DNA of 64,000 bases from Achromobacter sp. RTa (GTDB lineage: Bacteria > Pseudomonadota > Gammaproteobacteria > Burkholderiales > Burkholderiaceae_B): NCBI RefSeq assembly GCF_000757485.1, contig NZ_JPYO01000045.1:382121-446120 (forward strand), in the 5' to 3' direction. The notes under the pieces were generated by a model that was not told the DNA's origin, did not search any database, and saw nothing but the letters and a program-made list of their open reading frames with translations. Of this stretch, positions 10,282 through 18,293 are shown one piece after another. How positions within the stretch are numbered: position 1 is the first letter of the stretch; each line of letters opens with the position of its first letter. The position numbers were made by a program, and so were the translations under genes.

Positions 10282-10311
10282 GCAAGGGCACGATCATGAT
10301 CGTGCCCTTGC
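10282..10311. other. Perfect 30-base palindrome
   Basis: The two 15-base halves (GCAAGGGCACGATCA and its exact complement) meet with no spacer. It lies 38 bases upstream of the MFS start and 43 bases beyond the map stop. No U-tract follows on either strand. A dimeric-regulator binding site for the MFS gene, or a hairpin protecting the map transcript, are both possible. Confidence 0.6.
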
Positions 10312-10325
10312 TTGCCCGCACTCCG

Positions 10326-10346
10326 TTCCTTGCCGTGGGCAAGGAA
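10326..10346 (-). terminator. Hairpin just after map stop
   Basis: TTCCTTGCC and GGCAAGGAA form a nine-base stem around a three-base loop, seven bases after the map stop. There is no U-tract, so this may be a weak or factor-assisted terminator. It shares the CTTGCC/GGCAAG sequence with the larger palindrome next to it. Confidence 0.4.
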
Positions 10347-10353
10347 GCGCCCG

Positions 10354-11145
10354 TCAGGGTATGGGGGGATAGCTGCCGAAGCCGTCCGGCCAGGATGTCA
10401 GCACCTCGTAGCCGGCGTCGGTCACGACTACCATGTGCTCCCATTGGGCCGACAGCGAGCGGTCCTTGGTGACCACCGTCCAGCCGTCGGGCAGCTGCTT
10501 GGTCTGGGGCTTGCCCGCGTTGATCATGGGTTCGATCGTGAACATCATGCCCGGTTGCAGAACCAGGCCTTCGCCCGGACGGCCGTAGTGCAGTACCTGC
10601 GGTTCATCGTGGTAGATCTGGCCGATGCCGTGGCCGCAGTATTCGCGCACGATGCTGAAGTGCTCGCGGTGCGCCACGGTCTGGATCGCATGCCCCACGT
10701 CGCCCAGCGTCGCGCCCGGCTTCACGGCCATGATGCCGGCGCGCATGGCTTCGAAGGTTGTCTCGACCAGGCGGCGCGCCAGCGGGCTGGGCTGGCCCAC
10801 GTAGTACATGCGGCTGGTGTCGCCGAACCAGCCGTCCTTGATGACGGCCACGTCGATGTTGAGGATGTCGCCGTTCTTCAGCACCTTGGCCGACGGGATG
10901 CCGTGGCAGATGACGTGGTTGGCCGACGCGCAGATCGTCTTCGGAAAGCCGTGGTAGCCCACGTTGGCCGGTATCGCCTTCTGCACGTTCACGATGTAGT
11001 CGTGGCAGATGCGGTCCAGCTCGTCGGTGGTGACGCCGGGGCGGACGTGCTCGGCGATCATGTGCAGCACTTCGGCCGCCATGGCGCCGGCCTTGCGGGC
11101 CATTTCGATGTCGGCGGCGGACTTGATGGAGACTTTGCGCGCCAT
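10354..11145 (-). CDS. map: Type I methionine aminopeptidase
   Basis: Map removes the initiator methionine from new proteins in the cytosol. The 263-residue length is normal for type I. The dinuclear metal ligands appear in order: Asp pair in NIDVAVIKDGWFGDTS, His in GHGIGQIYHDEP, Glu in MFTIEPMI and Glu in QWEHMVVV. It follows directly on the ParD-like gene, with the stop of the latter touching the map ATG. Housekeeping map usually lies near rpsB, so this is probably a second copy, though the rest of the genome is not visible. Co-transcription with a ParD-like gene suggests regulated expression. Confidence 0.95.
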   Translation of the reverse strand: MARKVSIKSAADIEMARKAGAMAAEVLHMIAEHVRPGVTTDELDRICHDYIVNVQKAIPANVGYHGFPKTICASANHVICHGIPSAKVLKNGDILNIDVAVIKDGWFGDTSRMYYVGQPSPLARRLVETTFEAMRAGIMAVKPGATLGDVGHAIQTVAHREHFSIVREYCGHGIGQIYHDEPQVLHYGRPGEGLVLQPGMMFTIEPMINAGKPQTKQLPDGWTVVTKDRSLSAQWEHMVVVTDAGYEVLTSWPDGFGSYPPIP

Positions 11146-11391
11146 TTACGCGGCCTCCTGCTGGGCGGCCTGGGGCAGGCCCTGGGACAGGGAGGCGATG
11201 GCGAAACCCTCGGCCTGCTCGATGCGGATCAGCATCTGGCAGATGTCCGCGTGGCGCAATTCGGGATAGAGCTCGGACAGCATGCCGATGCGCATCCAGT
11301 GTTCGGCCTGGGAGTTGATGGAGCGGCTGAGCGCGCCGCTGGCGACGCGGAGGTTCTCATGCATCTGCTCGGAGATCTTGACGATGCCCAT
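11146..11391 (-). CDS. ParD-like antitoxin-family protein
   Basis: This 81-residue protein (MGIVKISEQMHENLRVASGA...) matches the ParD_like family, short proteins related to the ribbon-helix-helix antitoxin ParD. The opening VKISEQMHENLR could form the DNA-contacting strand and the helices follow. No ParE toxin lies next to it; the partner in the operon is map. A perfect inverted repeat lies eight bases upstream of the start, as expected for an autoregulated ribbon-helix-helix operon. Whether Map is held in check by this protein, or the pair merely shares a promoter, is not known. Confidence 0.82.
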   Translation of the reverse strand: MGIVKISEQMHENLRVASGALSRSINSQAEHWMRIGMLSELYPELRHADICQMLIRIEQAEGFAIASLSQGLPQAAQQEAA

Positions 11392-11398
11392 AAGTAAT

Positions 11399-11419
11399 CC
11401 ATATATGATCCGTATATGG
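11399..11419. promoter_or_regulatory. Palindromic operator of the ParD-like/map operon
   Basis: CCATATA and TATATGG form a perfect inverted repeat around a seven-base spacer, immediately upstream of the ParD-like start codon. It is AT-rich in a GC-rich setting. Position and symmetry fit autorepression by a ribbon-helix-helix dimer pair. Confidence 0.65.
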
Positions 11420-11461
11420 AACGTATCTTACTGCCGAGCGGGGGCCGGGCGCAAATCGGGC

Positions 11462-11480
11462 GGGCGCCTAGGCTGCGCCC
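11462..11480 (-). terminator. Hairpin after the DUF2894 gene
   Basis: GGGCGC and GCGCCC flank a seven-base loop, 26 bases after the DUF2894 stop. A short TTT follows on the coding strand. It would separate the motor-like operon from the ParD-like/map operon. Confidence 0.4.
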
Positions 11481-11506
11481 AGCTCGGAGTGCGCCCCGCG
11501 CCTGCC

Positions 11507-12172
11507 CTAGCGGGCCTTGCCGCGCGCAGTCTTCCTGGCGCTGGCGCGCGGCGCGTCCTTCGGCGGCGGGGCGACGGCCGCGGCCATCTGCTCCATCCAC
11601 ATCAACGCATCCGTATACGACAGGAATTGCTGCAGATAGCCGGGCGACAGTTCGCGCATCAGCGAGAGCGTCCGGTGCACGATCTGGTTGGAGTTGAGCG
11701 GGCCGGCGTTCTTGTGCACCTGCTCCTGCGATTGTCGGACCTGGCGGTCGGCGCTGACGCGCGACCACACGCCGCGGAAGTATTCCAGCACCGGCAGGTC
11801 GGGGTAGGCGGCGCGCAGCTCTGCCACGAGGGAGGCGTCGTCCGCGGCGGGCGCAGGGGCGGCGAGGGCGTCGGCCAGTTGCCCGAGCGGCCCGCGCAAG
11901 GGGGCTGCGGGCGCGGGGCCGTCCGAGGCGGCCGAGGCGCAGGCGGAATGCGCGGCGGCGCGGTCCAGATCGGCCTCGTAGGCCTGGATCAGCGCCGCCA
12001 GCCTGCCGTCCAGGCGCCGTCGGGCTTCGCCGTCGTGAACGGCCGCGCGGCGTTCCATCGCGTCGATGAACTGGAAGCGCGCCGGCGCCAGGCGGTCGGC
12101 GCCGCTTTCGCGCCAGGCGTCCAGCAGGGCGCGGACGCCGAGGATTTCCTCGCGGGTCCCGTCACTGCTCAC
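11507..12172 (-). CDS. DUF2894 domain protein, last gene of motor-like operon
   Basis: The 221-residue soluble protein carries the DUF2894 core near its C-terminal half: GPLNSNQIVHRTLSLMRELSPGYLQQFLSYTDALMWMEQM (residues about 150-190), preceded by an Ala/Pro-rich linker and followed by a basic tail (ASARKTARGKAR). The family has no known function. Its start overlaps the end of the OmpA-like gene by 11 bases, so the two are translationally coupled. The fixed order DUF3348, DUF802, OmpA, DUF2894 suggests that it is a cytoplasmic or regulatory partner of the membrane complex. Confidence 0.85.
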   Translation of the reverse strand: MSSDGTREEILGVRALLDAWRESGADRLAPARFQFIDAMERRAAVHDGEARRRLDGRLAALIQAYEADLDRAAAHSACASAASDGPAPAAPLRGPLGQLADALAAPAPAADDASLVAELRAAYPDLPVLEYFRGVWSRVSADRQVRQSQEQVHKNAGPLNSNQIVHRTLSLMRELSPGYLQQFLSYTDALMWMEQMAAAVAPPPKDAPRASARKTARGKAR

Positions 12173-12812
12173 TTGGCTGCCCCGGGTTGCTGGAAGGCCT
12201 GGGGATGGGCGTGATCTCGACCCGGCGGTTCTTGGCGCGGCCTTCCTCGTCGGCGTTGGAGGCCACCGGCTGCTCGGAGCCGAAGGCGGCGGCGAACACG
12301 GAGGAAGAGGGCACGCCCTCGTCGATCAGCGCGCGCGTCACCGTCAGGGCGCGCTGGGCCGAAAGGTCCCAGTTGTCCGCAAAGCGGCGGTTGCCTTCGC
12401 GCACCTGCTGGTCATCGGTGTAACCGCTGACCATCAGGATCTCGTTGTGCGTCTTCAGGTAGGCGGCCAGCGGTTCGATCAGCGTCTTCAGGACCTCGCG
12501 GCCCTCGGGCTGCAATTGATCGGAGTTCAGGGCGAACAGCACGCTGCCGCTGATGCCGATGCGGCCGTTGATCAGGGTCACGCGGCCGGCCGCCAGCGGG
12601 CCGGCCAGCGCCTGTTCGAGCGTCTCGCGGCGCTGCGTTTCGGCCTGGCGTTGCTTGACCTCTTCCTCGAGCTGGTTCGACAACTGGAGCTGCACGGCGA
12701 CGACGCTGACGAGGATCAGGACGAAAGCGCCCAGCAGCACCGACATCAGGTCGCCGAAGACGGCCCAGGCCGGGACTGTGGGCTCGACGCCGCCGTCGAT
12801 GTCCTCGCTCAT
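12162..12812 (-). CDS. MotB/ZorB-like OmpA-domain protein
   Basis: The 216-residue protein has one membrane segment near its N-terminus (residues about 18-42) with Asp21 in AVFGDLMSVLLGAFVL. That Asp sits where MotB and ZorB carry their ion-binding aspartate. A short coiled coil (45-70) leads to a C-terminal OmpA-like peptidoglycan-binding domain with VSGYTDD, NWDLSAQRA and KNRRVEI. This is the stator-type B subunit: anchored in peptidoglycan and pairing with an A-subunit channel. Its start overlaps the MotA-like gene in an ATGA junction. ZorB of Zorya is the closest functional analogy I can name; identity with ZorB is inference. Confidence 0.85.
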   Translation of the reverse strand: MSEDIDGGVEPTVPAWAVFGDLMSVLLGAFVLILVSVVAVQLQLSNQLEEEVKQRQAETQRRETLEQALAGPLAAGRVTLINGRIGISGSVLFALNSDQLQPEGREVLKTLIEPLAAYLKTHNEILMVSGYTDDQQVREGNRRFADNWDLSAQRALTVTRALIDEGVPSSSVFAAAFGSEQPVASNADEEGRAKNRRVEITPIPRPSSNPGQPSEQ

Positions 12813-15800
12813 GCCGCTTCCGCTCCGGCCGTTGCGCGCTGGCTGGCCAGCTGCTGCAGGTTTTCGACGATCTGCTTCTGCGACATCACGCTCAGGTCCA
12901 CGACTTCACGCGCCTGCGCGACGTAGTAGGCCAGTTGCTCGTCGCCGCGCGCGATGGACTTGTCCAGCGCGGCTTCGATGCGCTGCAGATGCGCCACCAG
13001 CTTGTCGTTGGACTCGCCGAAGAGCTGCACGGCCGCGCCGAAGGATTCGCCCAGGCTGGCGACCTCGACGGCGCCGCTGGAGACCTGCGCGGCGACCTCG
13101 GCCAGCTTGCCGGTCTCGCTTTCGACGAGGCCGGTGAACTGGGCACCCACGCGGTCCAGCAGGCCGGCAGACGAAGAGACCAGCGCGTCCACGGCCGAGC
13201 GCTGCTCGGCGGCCGTGTGATTGACGGCGTCCAGCAAGGTGCCCAGCGTTTCGAGCAGGCGGCTGCGCTCTTCCAGCATGTCGTTGTCGCGCGCCATGCT
13301 GTCGGACAGCTTCTGGCGCAGTTCCCCAATGACGTCGGCGGCCGCGCGCGGCGCTTCGGACGCCGCCTGCACCAGGCGGCTGATTTCAGCGATGGTCTCG
13401 CTGGCGTGCGCCTGCGTCTGGGACGCGATGTCCTGCGCGGTCAGGGCCAGCGCGTCGCAGATCTGCTGCTGCTGGCTGGCGGTGCTGGCGCCTGCCTGCT
13501 CCCATTCGGCGCGCAAGGCGTCGGCCATTTCGCCGAGCTTGCCGGTCCAGGCCGCCAAACGGGCCTCGTCGCCGGAGGCCAGGGCCGCCTGCAGGTCCGA
13601 ATGCGATTGCTCCAGCGTCCGCAGCAGCGCGGCGGAATGTTCTTCGAAAGCGGCCGCGGCGGTTTCCAGCGCCTGCCGGTTGCTGTCGGCCAATCGTTCG
13701 CCGACCTGCTCTTGGCGGGACTGCGCTTCGGTCCAGGCCTGGGTGACGGTGCCGGCCGCCGTTTCCAGCCGGTTGGACACGCTTTCCAGCAGGCTGGCCT
13801 GCGTCTGCGACTGCGCGGTGAGGTCCCGCGCGGTCTGGGACAGCGTGTCGCTGATTTCCAGCTGGCGGATGGCGGCCTGTGTGCCGGCCTGCTCCCATTC
13901 CTCGCCGAGCCTGGCGGCCATCGCGGCAAGCGTGCCGGTCCAGGCGGCGAGGCGTTCCTCGTCGCGCGAGGCCAGCGTCTGCTGGAGCTGCGCGTGCGAT
14001 TGGTCCAGCGTGCCCAGCAGGGCCGCCGCATGCCGTTCGAAGGCCGACGCGGCGGCTTCCAGCGCCTGCTGGTTGTCGCTGGCCAGCTTCGCCCCGACCT
14101 GCTCCTGGCGGGATTGGGCCTCGGTCCAGGCCTGCGTGACGCTGGCGGCGGCCGTCTCCAGGCGCGCCGAAACGTTTTCCAGCAGGCCGGCCTGCGCCTG
14201 CGTCTGGGCGGTGATGTCGCTTGCGGTCTGCGCCAGCGTGCCGGTCCAGGCGGCCAGGCGTTCCTGGTCGCGCGTGGCCAGCGCGTCCTGCAGCTGGGCA
14301 TGCGACTCGTCCAGCGTGCGCAGGAGCGAGGCCGAGTGCTGTTCGAACGCGGCGGCCGCGGTCTCCAGCGCCGCCTGGTTGCCGGCGGCCAGCTTCTCGC
14401 TCACCTGCTCCTGGCGGGCCAGGGCGCTGCTCCATTGGTCGGAAACGCCGCGCGCGGCGGTTTCCATGCGCGCCGCCACGCCTTCCAGCAGCGCGGCCTG
14501 GGATTCCGTCCGGGACGTAACGTCGCGCACCGCCTGGGCCAGCGATTCGGTGATTTCCTGCTGGCGGGCCACGGTGTGTTCGCCGGCCTGTTCCCATTGC
14601 CGGCCCAGCGCGGCGGTCATGGCGGCGAGCGTGCCGCTCCATGCGGCCAGGCGCTCCTGGTCGCGCGAGGCGAGCGTGGCCTGCAGGTCCGCGTGCGATT
14701 GGTCCAGCGCGCGCAGCAACGAGGCGGAATGCTGTTCGAAGGTGGCGGCGGCGGCCGCCAAGGCCTGCTGGTTGTCGCCGGCGAGCTTGGCGCTTGCGGC
14801 TTCCTGGCGGGAGAGGGCGTCGGCCCATTGCTGCGAAACGCCGTTGGCCGCGGCTTCCATGCGGGCCGACACGCCTTCCAGCAGGCTGGCCTGCTCGGCC
14901 GCCTGCGAGGTGATGTCGCGCACCGTCCGGGCCAGCGTTTCGGCGATGGCCTGCTGGCGGTCGGCGGCCTGTGCGCCAGCCTGTTGCCATTCCTGGCGCA
15001 GCGTCGCGCCCATGGCGCCCAGCGTCTCGGACCAGGCCGCCAGGCGCTGCTGGTCGCGCGAAGCCAATTCGGATTGCAGTGCGGTATGCGATTGGTTCAG
15101 GGTGCGCAGCAGCGAGGCCGAGTGCTGCTCGAAACTCGCGGCTGCGGCCGTCAACGCCTGCAGATTGTCGCCAGCCAGCTTTTCGCTTGCCTGCTCCTGG
15201 CGCGACAGGGCGTGGGTCCATGCTTCGGACATCGTGCCCGAGGAGGCTTCCAGGCGGGCGGAGACGTTGTCCAGCAGGGCGGCCGAGCGCTGCTCGAAGG
15301 TCTGGGCAAAGCGGTCCAGCGACGCGCGCAGGTCCTGGGCCAGCGCCTCGCTGGCGCGTTGCTGCCCGGCCAGGGCCTGGTTCCAGATGTCGGCCACGTT
15401 GGCGGTCGAGGCCTGGAGGCCGGCCGTCAGGCCGTCCAGTTGCCGCTGCACGGCCTGCGTCACGGTGTCCTGCAGGGAGGCCGTCTCGCGCGACAGGCTC
15501 GCCATCGTTGCTTCCACCACGGGCTGCAAAGCCTCGCCGGCGGAGCGCGCGCTGTGCGCCACGCCGTCCTTCATGGATTGTTCCATGACGGCTGCCAGGC
15601 GGGCGTACGCGGCCTCGGCCTTGCCCTGGAACGCATCCTGGCTGGCCAGTTGCCGGTCGTTCAGCGACTGGTTCTGGCGGGTCATGCCGTCCATCATCGT
15701 CTGCAGCTTATCCACCAGCGCGGGCATGGCATCGGCCTGCCGTTGCATGACTTCGGCCTGCCGCTGGAGCAGCTTGAAGGATTCCTCGCGCTGGTAGCCC

Positions 15801-16411
15801 TGCGAATACACGCGCAGGGTGGTGGCGGCCTTGGTGTCCAGCCATTGGGCCGCCCGCACGCGGTCGCGGCGGCACAGCGCGGCCAGCAGCCCCAGCATTG
15901 CGGAGGTGGCCACGCCGGCGATCGATGTGCCGAACGCGAAACCCAGGCCCTTGACCGGCGCGGCCAGCGACGCCCGGATGGCGGCCAGGTCGGTGGCGCT
16001 TTCCAGCGCCAGGCCGGTGCCGCGCAGCGTGACCACCATGCCCAGGAATGTGCCCAGCATGCCCAGCAGCACCAGCAGCCCCACGAGATAGGGAGTAAGC
16101 GCCGGCCCGGGCAACCCCGCGCGCTCGCCTTCGATGCGCAGGCGGGCCGCGTTGCGCAGGCTGGGCGCAAGCTGGTCCAGCCAGCTGCCCAGATTGCCCG
16201 GCGCCTCCGACAGGCCGGAAAGGGCGCGGGTCAGCGACGATGTCGCCTGCTGGTAGCGCCATAATTCGAATGCGCCCGTGAGGTAGCAGAAGCCGATGAG
16301 CAGGGTCACGGCCAGCGCCAGCGGATTGGTGCCGGCATAGCCCAGGCCGATCCAGCCCGCGACGGCCAGGCCGGCCAGGAAAACAACGAAATTGATCAGA
16401 TATCGGGACAT
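12809..16411 (-). CDS. MotA/ZorA-like channel protein with giant repetitive coiled-coil tail (DUF802)
   Basis: A 1200-residue protein. Four hydrophobic segments (about 5-25, 33-52, 105-128, 153-180) include YLVGLLVLLGMLGTFLGM and GLGFAFGTSIAGVATSAML, matching the MotA/TolQ/ExbB channel fold. From about 200 to the end it is helical, Ala/Gln/Glu-rich coiled coil with DUF802-type repeats: five to six copies of a 131-residue unit (WxxALSRQE... FEQHSASLLRTLxQSH... RLAAW... WEQAG...). AAGGA lies upstream of the MSRYLINF start, 22 bases after the DUF3348 gene. A long cytoplasmic tail on a MotA fold is the hallmark of ZorA in Zorya defence, though this tail is much longer and repeated. Function here is unproven. 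Confidence 0.85.
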   Translation of the reverse strand: MSRYLINFVVFLAGLAVAGWIGLGYAGTNPLALAVTLLIGFCYLTGAFELWRYQQATSSLTRALSGLSEAPGNLGSWLDQLAPSLRNAARLRIEGERAGLPGPALTPYLVGLLVLLGMLGTFLGMVVTLRGTGLALESATDLAAIRASLAAPVKGLGFAFGTSIAGVATSAMLGLLAALCRRDRVRAAQWLDTKAATTLRVYSQGYQREESFKLLQRQAEVMQRQADAMPALVDKLQTMMDGMTRQNQSLNDRQLASQDAFQGKAEAAYARLAAVMEQSMKDGVAHSARSAGEALQPVVEATMASLSRETASLQDTVTQAVQRQLDGLTAGLQASTANVADIWNQALAGQQRASEALAQDLRASLDRFAQTFEQRSAALLDNVSARLEASSGTMSEAWTHALSRQEQASEKLAGDNLQALTAAAASFEQHSASLLRTLNQSHTALQSELASRDQQRLAAWSETLGAMGATLRQEWQQAGAQAADRQQAIAETLARTVRDITSQAAEQASLLEGVSARMEAAANGVSQQWADALSRQEAASAKLAGDNQQALAAAAATFEQHSASLLRALDQSHADLQATLASRDQERLAAWSGTLAAMTAALGRQWEQAGEHTVARQQEITESLAQAVRDVTSRTESQAALLEGVAARMETAARGVSDQWSSALARQEQVSEKLAAGNQAALETAAAAFEQHSASLLRTLDESHAQLQDALATRDQERLAAWTGTLAQTASDITAQTQAQAGLLENVSARLETAAASVTQAWTEAQSRQEQVGAKLASDNQQALEAAASAFERHAAALLGTLDQSHAQLQQTLASRDEERLAAWTGTLAAMAARLGEEWEQAGTQAAIRQLEISDTLSQTARDLTAQSQTQASLLESVSNRLETAAGTVTQAWTEAQSRQEQVGERLADSNRQALETAAAAFEEHSAALLRTLEQSHSDLQAALASGDEARLAAWTGKLGEMADALRAEWEQAGASTASQQQQICDALALTAQDIASQTQAHASETIAEISRLVQAASEAPRAAADVIGELRQKLSDSMARDNDMLEERSRLLETLGTLLDAVNHTAAEQRSAVDALVSSSAGLLDRVGAQFTGLVESETGKLAEVAAQVSSGAVEVASLGESFGAAVQLFGESNDKLVAHLQRIEAALDKSIARGDEQLAYYVAQAREVVDLSVMSQKQIVENLQQLASQRATAGAEAA
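13352..15229 (-). repeat. In-frame tandem repeats (393-base unit) in the DUF802 gene
   Basis: Units run 15229-14837, 14836-14444, 14443-14138, 14137-13745 and about 13744-13352 on the coding strand. Full units encode 131 residues; the third encodes 102, lacking 29 residues (the WEQAG...RQxEI segment). The two units around 14137-13720 are the most alike (both begin TQAWTEAQSRQEQVG). The pattern looks like duplication with one in-frame deletion, which would change the tail length. Confidence 0.85.
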
Positions 16412-16433
16412 AGTGTCCTTAGTGTGAACAGAC

Positions 16434-17210
16434 CTAGCTGGAGCGAAGGGCGGCAAGCAGCCCCTCGACCGGTTGTAAACGAACGTCCAATTCAGCAAGC
16501 AGGACGCTCCGCATATCCTTGCGGAACGTATCCAGCCATGCGCCGGACGCGATCGGCGCGGGCGCGGCGGCGTCTTCGGCCTCGTCGGCGGCTTGCGCGC
16601 CTGCCTCGGCCAACGCTGCCGCCTCCGCCTGGCGCAGGCGCTCGAAATGGCTCTGCAGCAGCTTGGGGATGGCGCCCAGCAGGGCGCGCTCCTTGGGCAG
16701 CAGGGCGCGGTCCATGATGGCATCCACCACCGCCAGCCGCGTCCACTCGCCGTTGCGGGCCGCGACCATGCCGCGCAGCCGGCTGCGCAGATTGCCCACG
16801 CTGGTTTCCATCGTGTGCTGCAACGATAGATAGCGCTGGCGGAAATTCGCGTAGTCGGCCTCGGCTTCGGCCAGGGCCGCCAGCTTTTTCGCCGGCGGCG
16901 CCTGCCCCGGCACGGGCCGCTTGGCGGCCGTGGCGGCGGTATCGCTGGCGATGGCGTCGGCCAGCGTGGTCCGGACCCGCTCGCACTCGCGTTCCTCGGC
17001 GCTGCTGAACATGCGCGCGCCCGGGGCGATTACCGGCGGCTTGGTATTGAGCGCCGCGGACAGGGCGATCGCGTCCGTCCAGCCGAGCCATTGGCTCAGA
17101 TGGTCCGAGAGCGATTGCCTGGATTCCGGAACATCGACATCCGTCAGGCGAGTCAGCAAGCGAATGAGCGTCGGGCCGCTTAAACCTGTGCGCTGTGGGG
17201 CTTGCAACAT
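16434..17210 (-). CDS. DUF3348 family protein, first gene of motor-like operon
   Basis: The 258-residue soluble protein begins MLQAPQRTGLSGPTLIRLLTRL and has the DUF3348 features: SQWLGWTDAIALSAAL, a helical middle (FRQRYLSLQHTMETSVGNLRSRLR) and a C-terminal DTFRKDMRSVLLAELDVRLQPVEGLLAALRSS. The family is uncharacterised and in my knowledge is found beside DUF802 and OmpA genes in Burkholderiales. The start was chosen for this conserved N-terminus; no strong ribosome site is visible beyond GGTGG. Being first, it may set complex levels or act as a cytoplasmic sensor, but there is no catalytic motif to say more. Confidence 0.85.
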   Translation of the reverse strand: MLQAPQRTGLSGPTLIRLLTRLTDVDVPESRQSLSDHLSQWLGWTDAIALSAALNTKPPVIAPGARMFSSAEERECERVRTTLADAIASDTAATAAKRPVPGQAPPAKKLAALAEAEADYANFRQRYLSLQHTMETSVGNLRSRLRGMVAARNGEWTRLAVVDAIMDRALLPKERALLGAIPKLLQSHFERLRQAEAAALAEAGAQAADEAEDAAAPAPIASGAWLDTFRKDMRSVLLAELDVRLQPVEGLLAALRSS

Positions 17211-17341
17211 ACCACCAGAGTCAAAAAGGGGGGAGTTTACACGGTGGCTGGCAGGCGAAGGGCCCCAGGCGGGCGGGAGAGGGCGCTGGGCAGCCAAAAG
17301 GGGGCGTATCACCCCCTGGAATGCAATATTGTGACGCCGGG

Positions 17342-18253
17342 CTACGCCGCGGGCGCCGGCGCAGGGCCGGTTTCCGGGGCAGGCGCGGGCGAATCCAGGC
17401 GTTGCGCCAGGAAGTCGATGAAACGGCGCGTCTTGGCAGGCAGCAGGCGCGTTTCGGTAACGGCATGGACCGCAACCGGCCCGAGGCTCCAATCCGGCAG
17501 CACGCGCACCAGTCCGCCGGCCTCGCCGCCCAGCGCCGCGATGCCGGCCCCCAGCATGGCCAGTTGCCTGGCCATGCAGGCATCGTTGACGCCGTAGCGC
17601 TGGGCCGCCGGCGCCGGGCGCCGCTCACGCCCGCGCTGCAGCAGCCAGGGAGCCGCCTGGCCGGCGCCCAGCCGCAGGCCGATGCAATCGTGGCGTTCCA
17701 GGTCGGCGGGAACCTGGGGCGTTCCACGCGCCGCCAGGTAGGCGGGCGAGGCGTACAGCCCGGCCCGCAGCGTGCCGATGCGGCGCGCCACCAGCGAGGA
17801 ATCGGGCAGCTCGCCCAGCCGGATCGACACGTCGCCGGTGCCGGGCGGCCGGTCGGCGGATTCGGCGCCGGCCACGCCCAGCTGGAGGCGGATTTCCGGG
17901 TGACGGCTGCCGAAAGCCACCAGGGCGGGCATCAAGGCGTCCAGCGCATAGGCCGCCGGCAACAGGACGAGCAGCGGGCCGCTCGGGGTTTCCAGCTGTT
18001 CGCGCAGCTCTTCGTGGGCGAGCTCGGCTTGCGCCACGATACGGCGGCAACGCTCGAAGTACAGGCGGCCGGCGTCGGTCAATTCCACGCGTCGGGTGCT
18101 GCGGTTGAGCAGCCGCAGCCCCACCGCCCGTTCCAGCTCCGCCACGTGGCGCGATACGGTGGACGTCGGGACGCCGAGCGCGGCGGCGGCGCGGCTGAAA
18201 CTGTGCGCCTTCGCCACTTCGGCGAACAATTCCATTCCATGCAGGCGTTTCAT
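17342..18253 (-). CDS. LysR family transcriptional regulator
   Basis: A 303-residue regulator with an N-terminal helix-turn-helix (FSRAAAALGVPTSTVSRHVAELE) and LysR substrate-binding domain. I start at MKRLHGMELF because GGGAG lies about eleven bases upstream; five more residues are possible. It follows the MipA-like gene on the same strand with 40 bases between, so the two could be co-transcribed. Its own targets are unknown. The ending PAPAPETGPAPAPAA is a low-complexity tail. Confidence 0.9.
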   Translation of the reverse strand: MKRLHGMELFAEVAKAHSFSRAAAALGVPTSTVSRHVAELERAVGLRLLNRSTRRVELTDAGRLYFERCRRIVAQAELAHEELREQLETPSGPLLVLLPAAYALDALMPALVAFGSRHPEIRLQLGVAGAESADRPPGTGDVSIRLGELPDSSLVARRIGTLRAGLYASPAYLAARGTPQVPADLERHDCIGLRLGAGQAAPWLLQRGRERRPAPAAQRYGVNDACMARQLAMLGAGIAALGGEAGGLVRVLPDWSLGPVAVHAVTETRLLPAKTRRFIDFLAQRLDSPAPAPETGPAPAPAA

Positions 18254-18293
18254 CAGTGGGTCTCCCACGCTCGGCCGGGCAGGGGCCGTGGCG

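Noticed and set aside
11146-11391. A classic ParDE toxin-antitoxin pair
   Set aside because: No ParE-like gene lies beside it. The neighbour is a full methionine aminopeptidase and the other side is DUF2894.
13352-15229. Regular 393-base repeats considered as CRISPR or satellite DNA
   Set aside because: Unit size is far too long for CRISPR, there are no unique spacers, and the repeats are in frame within one protein.
12935-16264. Very long open frame on the plus strand (over 1100 codons) opposite the DUF802 gene
   Set aside because: It is antisense to a clear membrane-channel and coiled-coil gene. It arises from high GC and the in-frame repeats, has no ribosome site or known domain, and shows mirror repeat structure only.
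11507-17210. Calling the motor operon a complete Zorya system
   Set aside because: No ZorC, ZorD or ZorE-like gene (helicase, nuclease or EH-signature protein) is present in or next to the operon. Only the A/B architecture matches.
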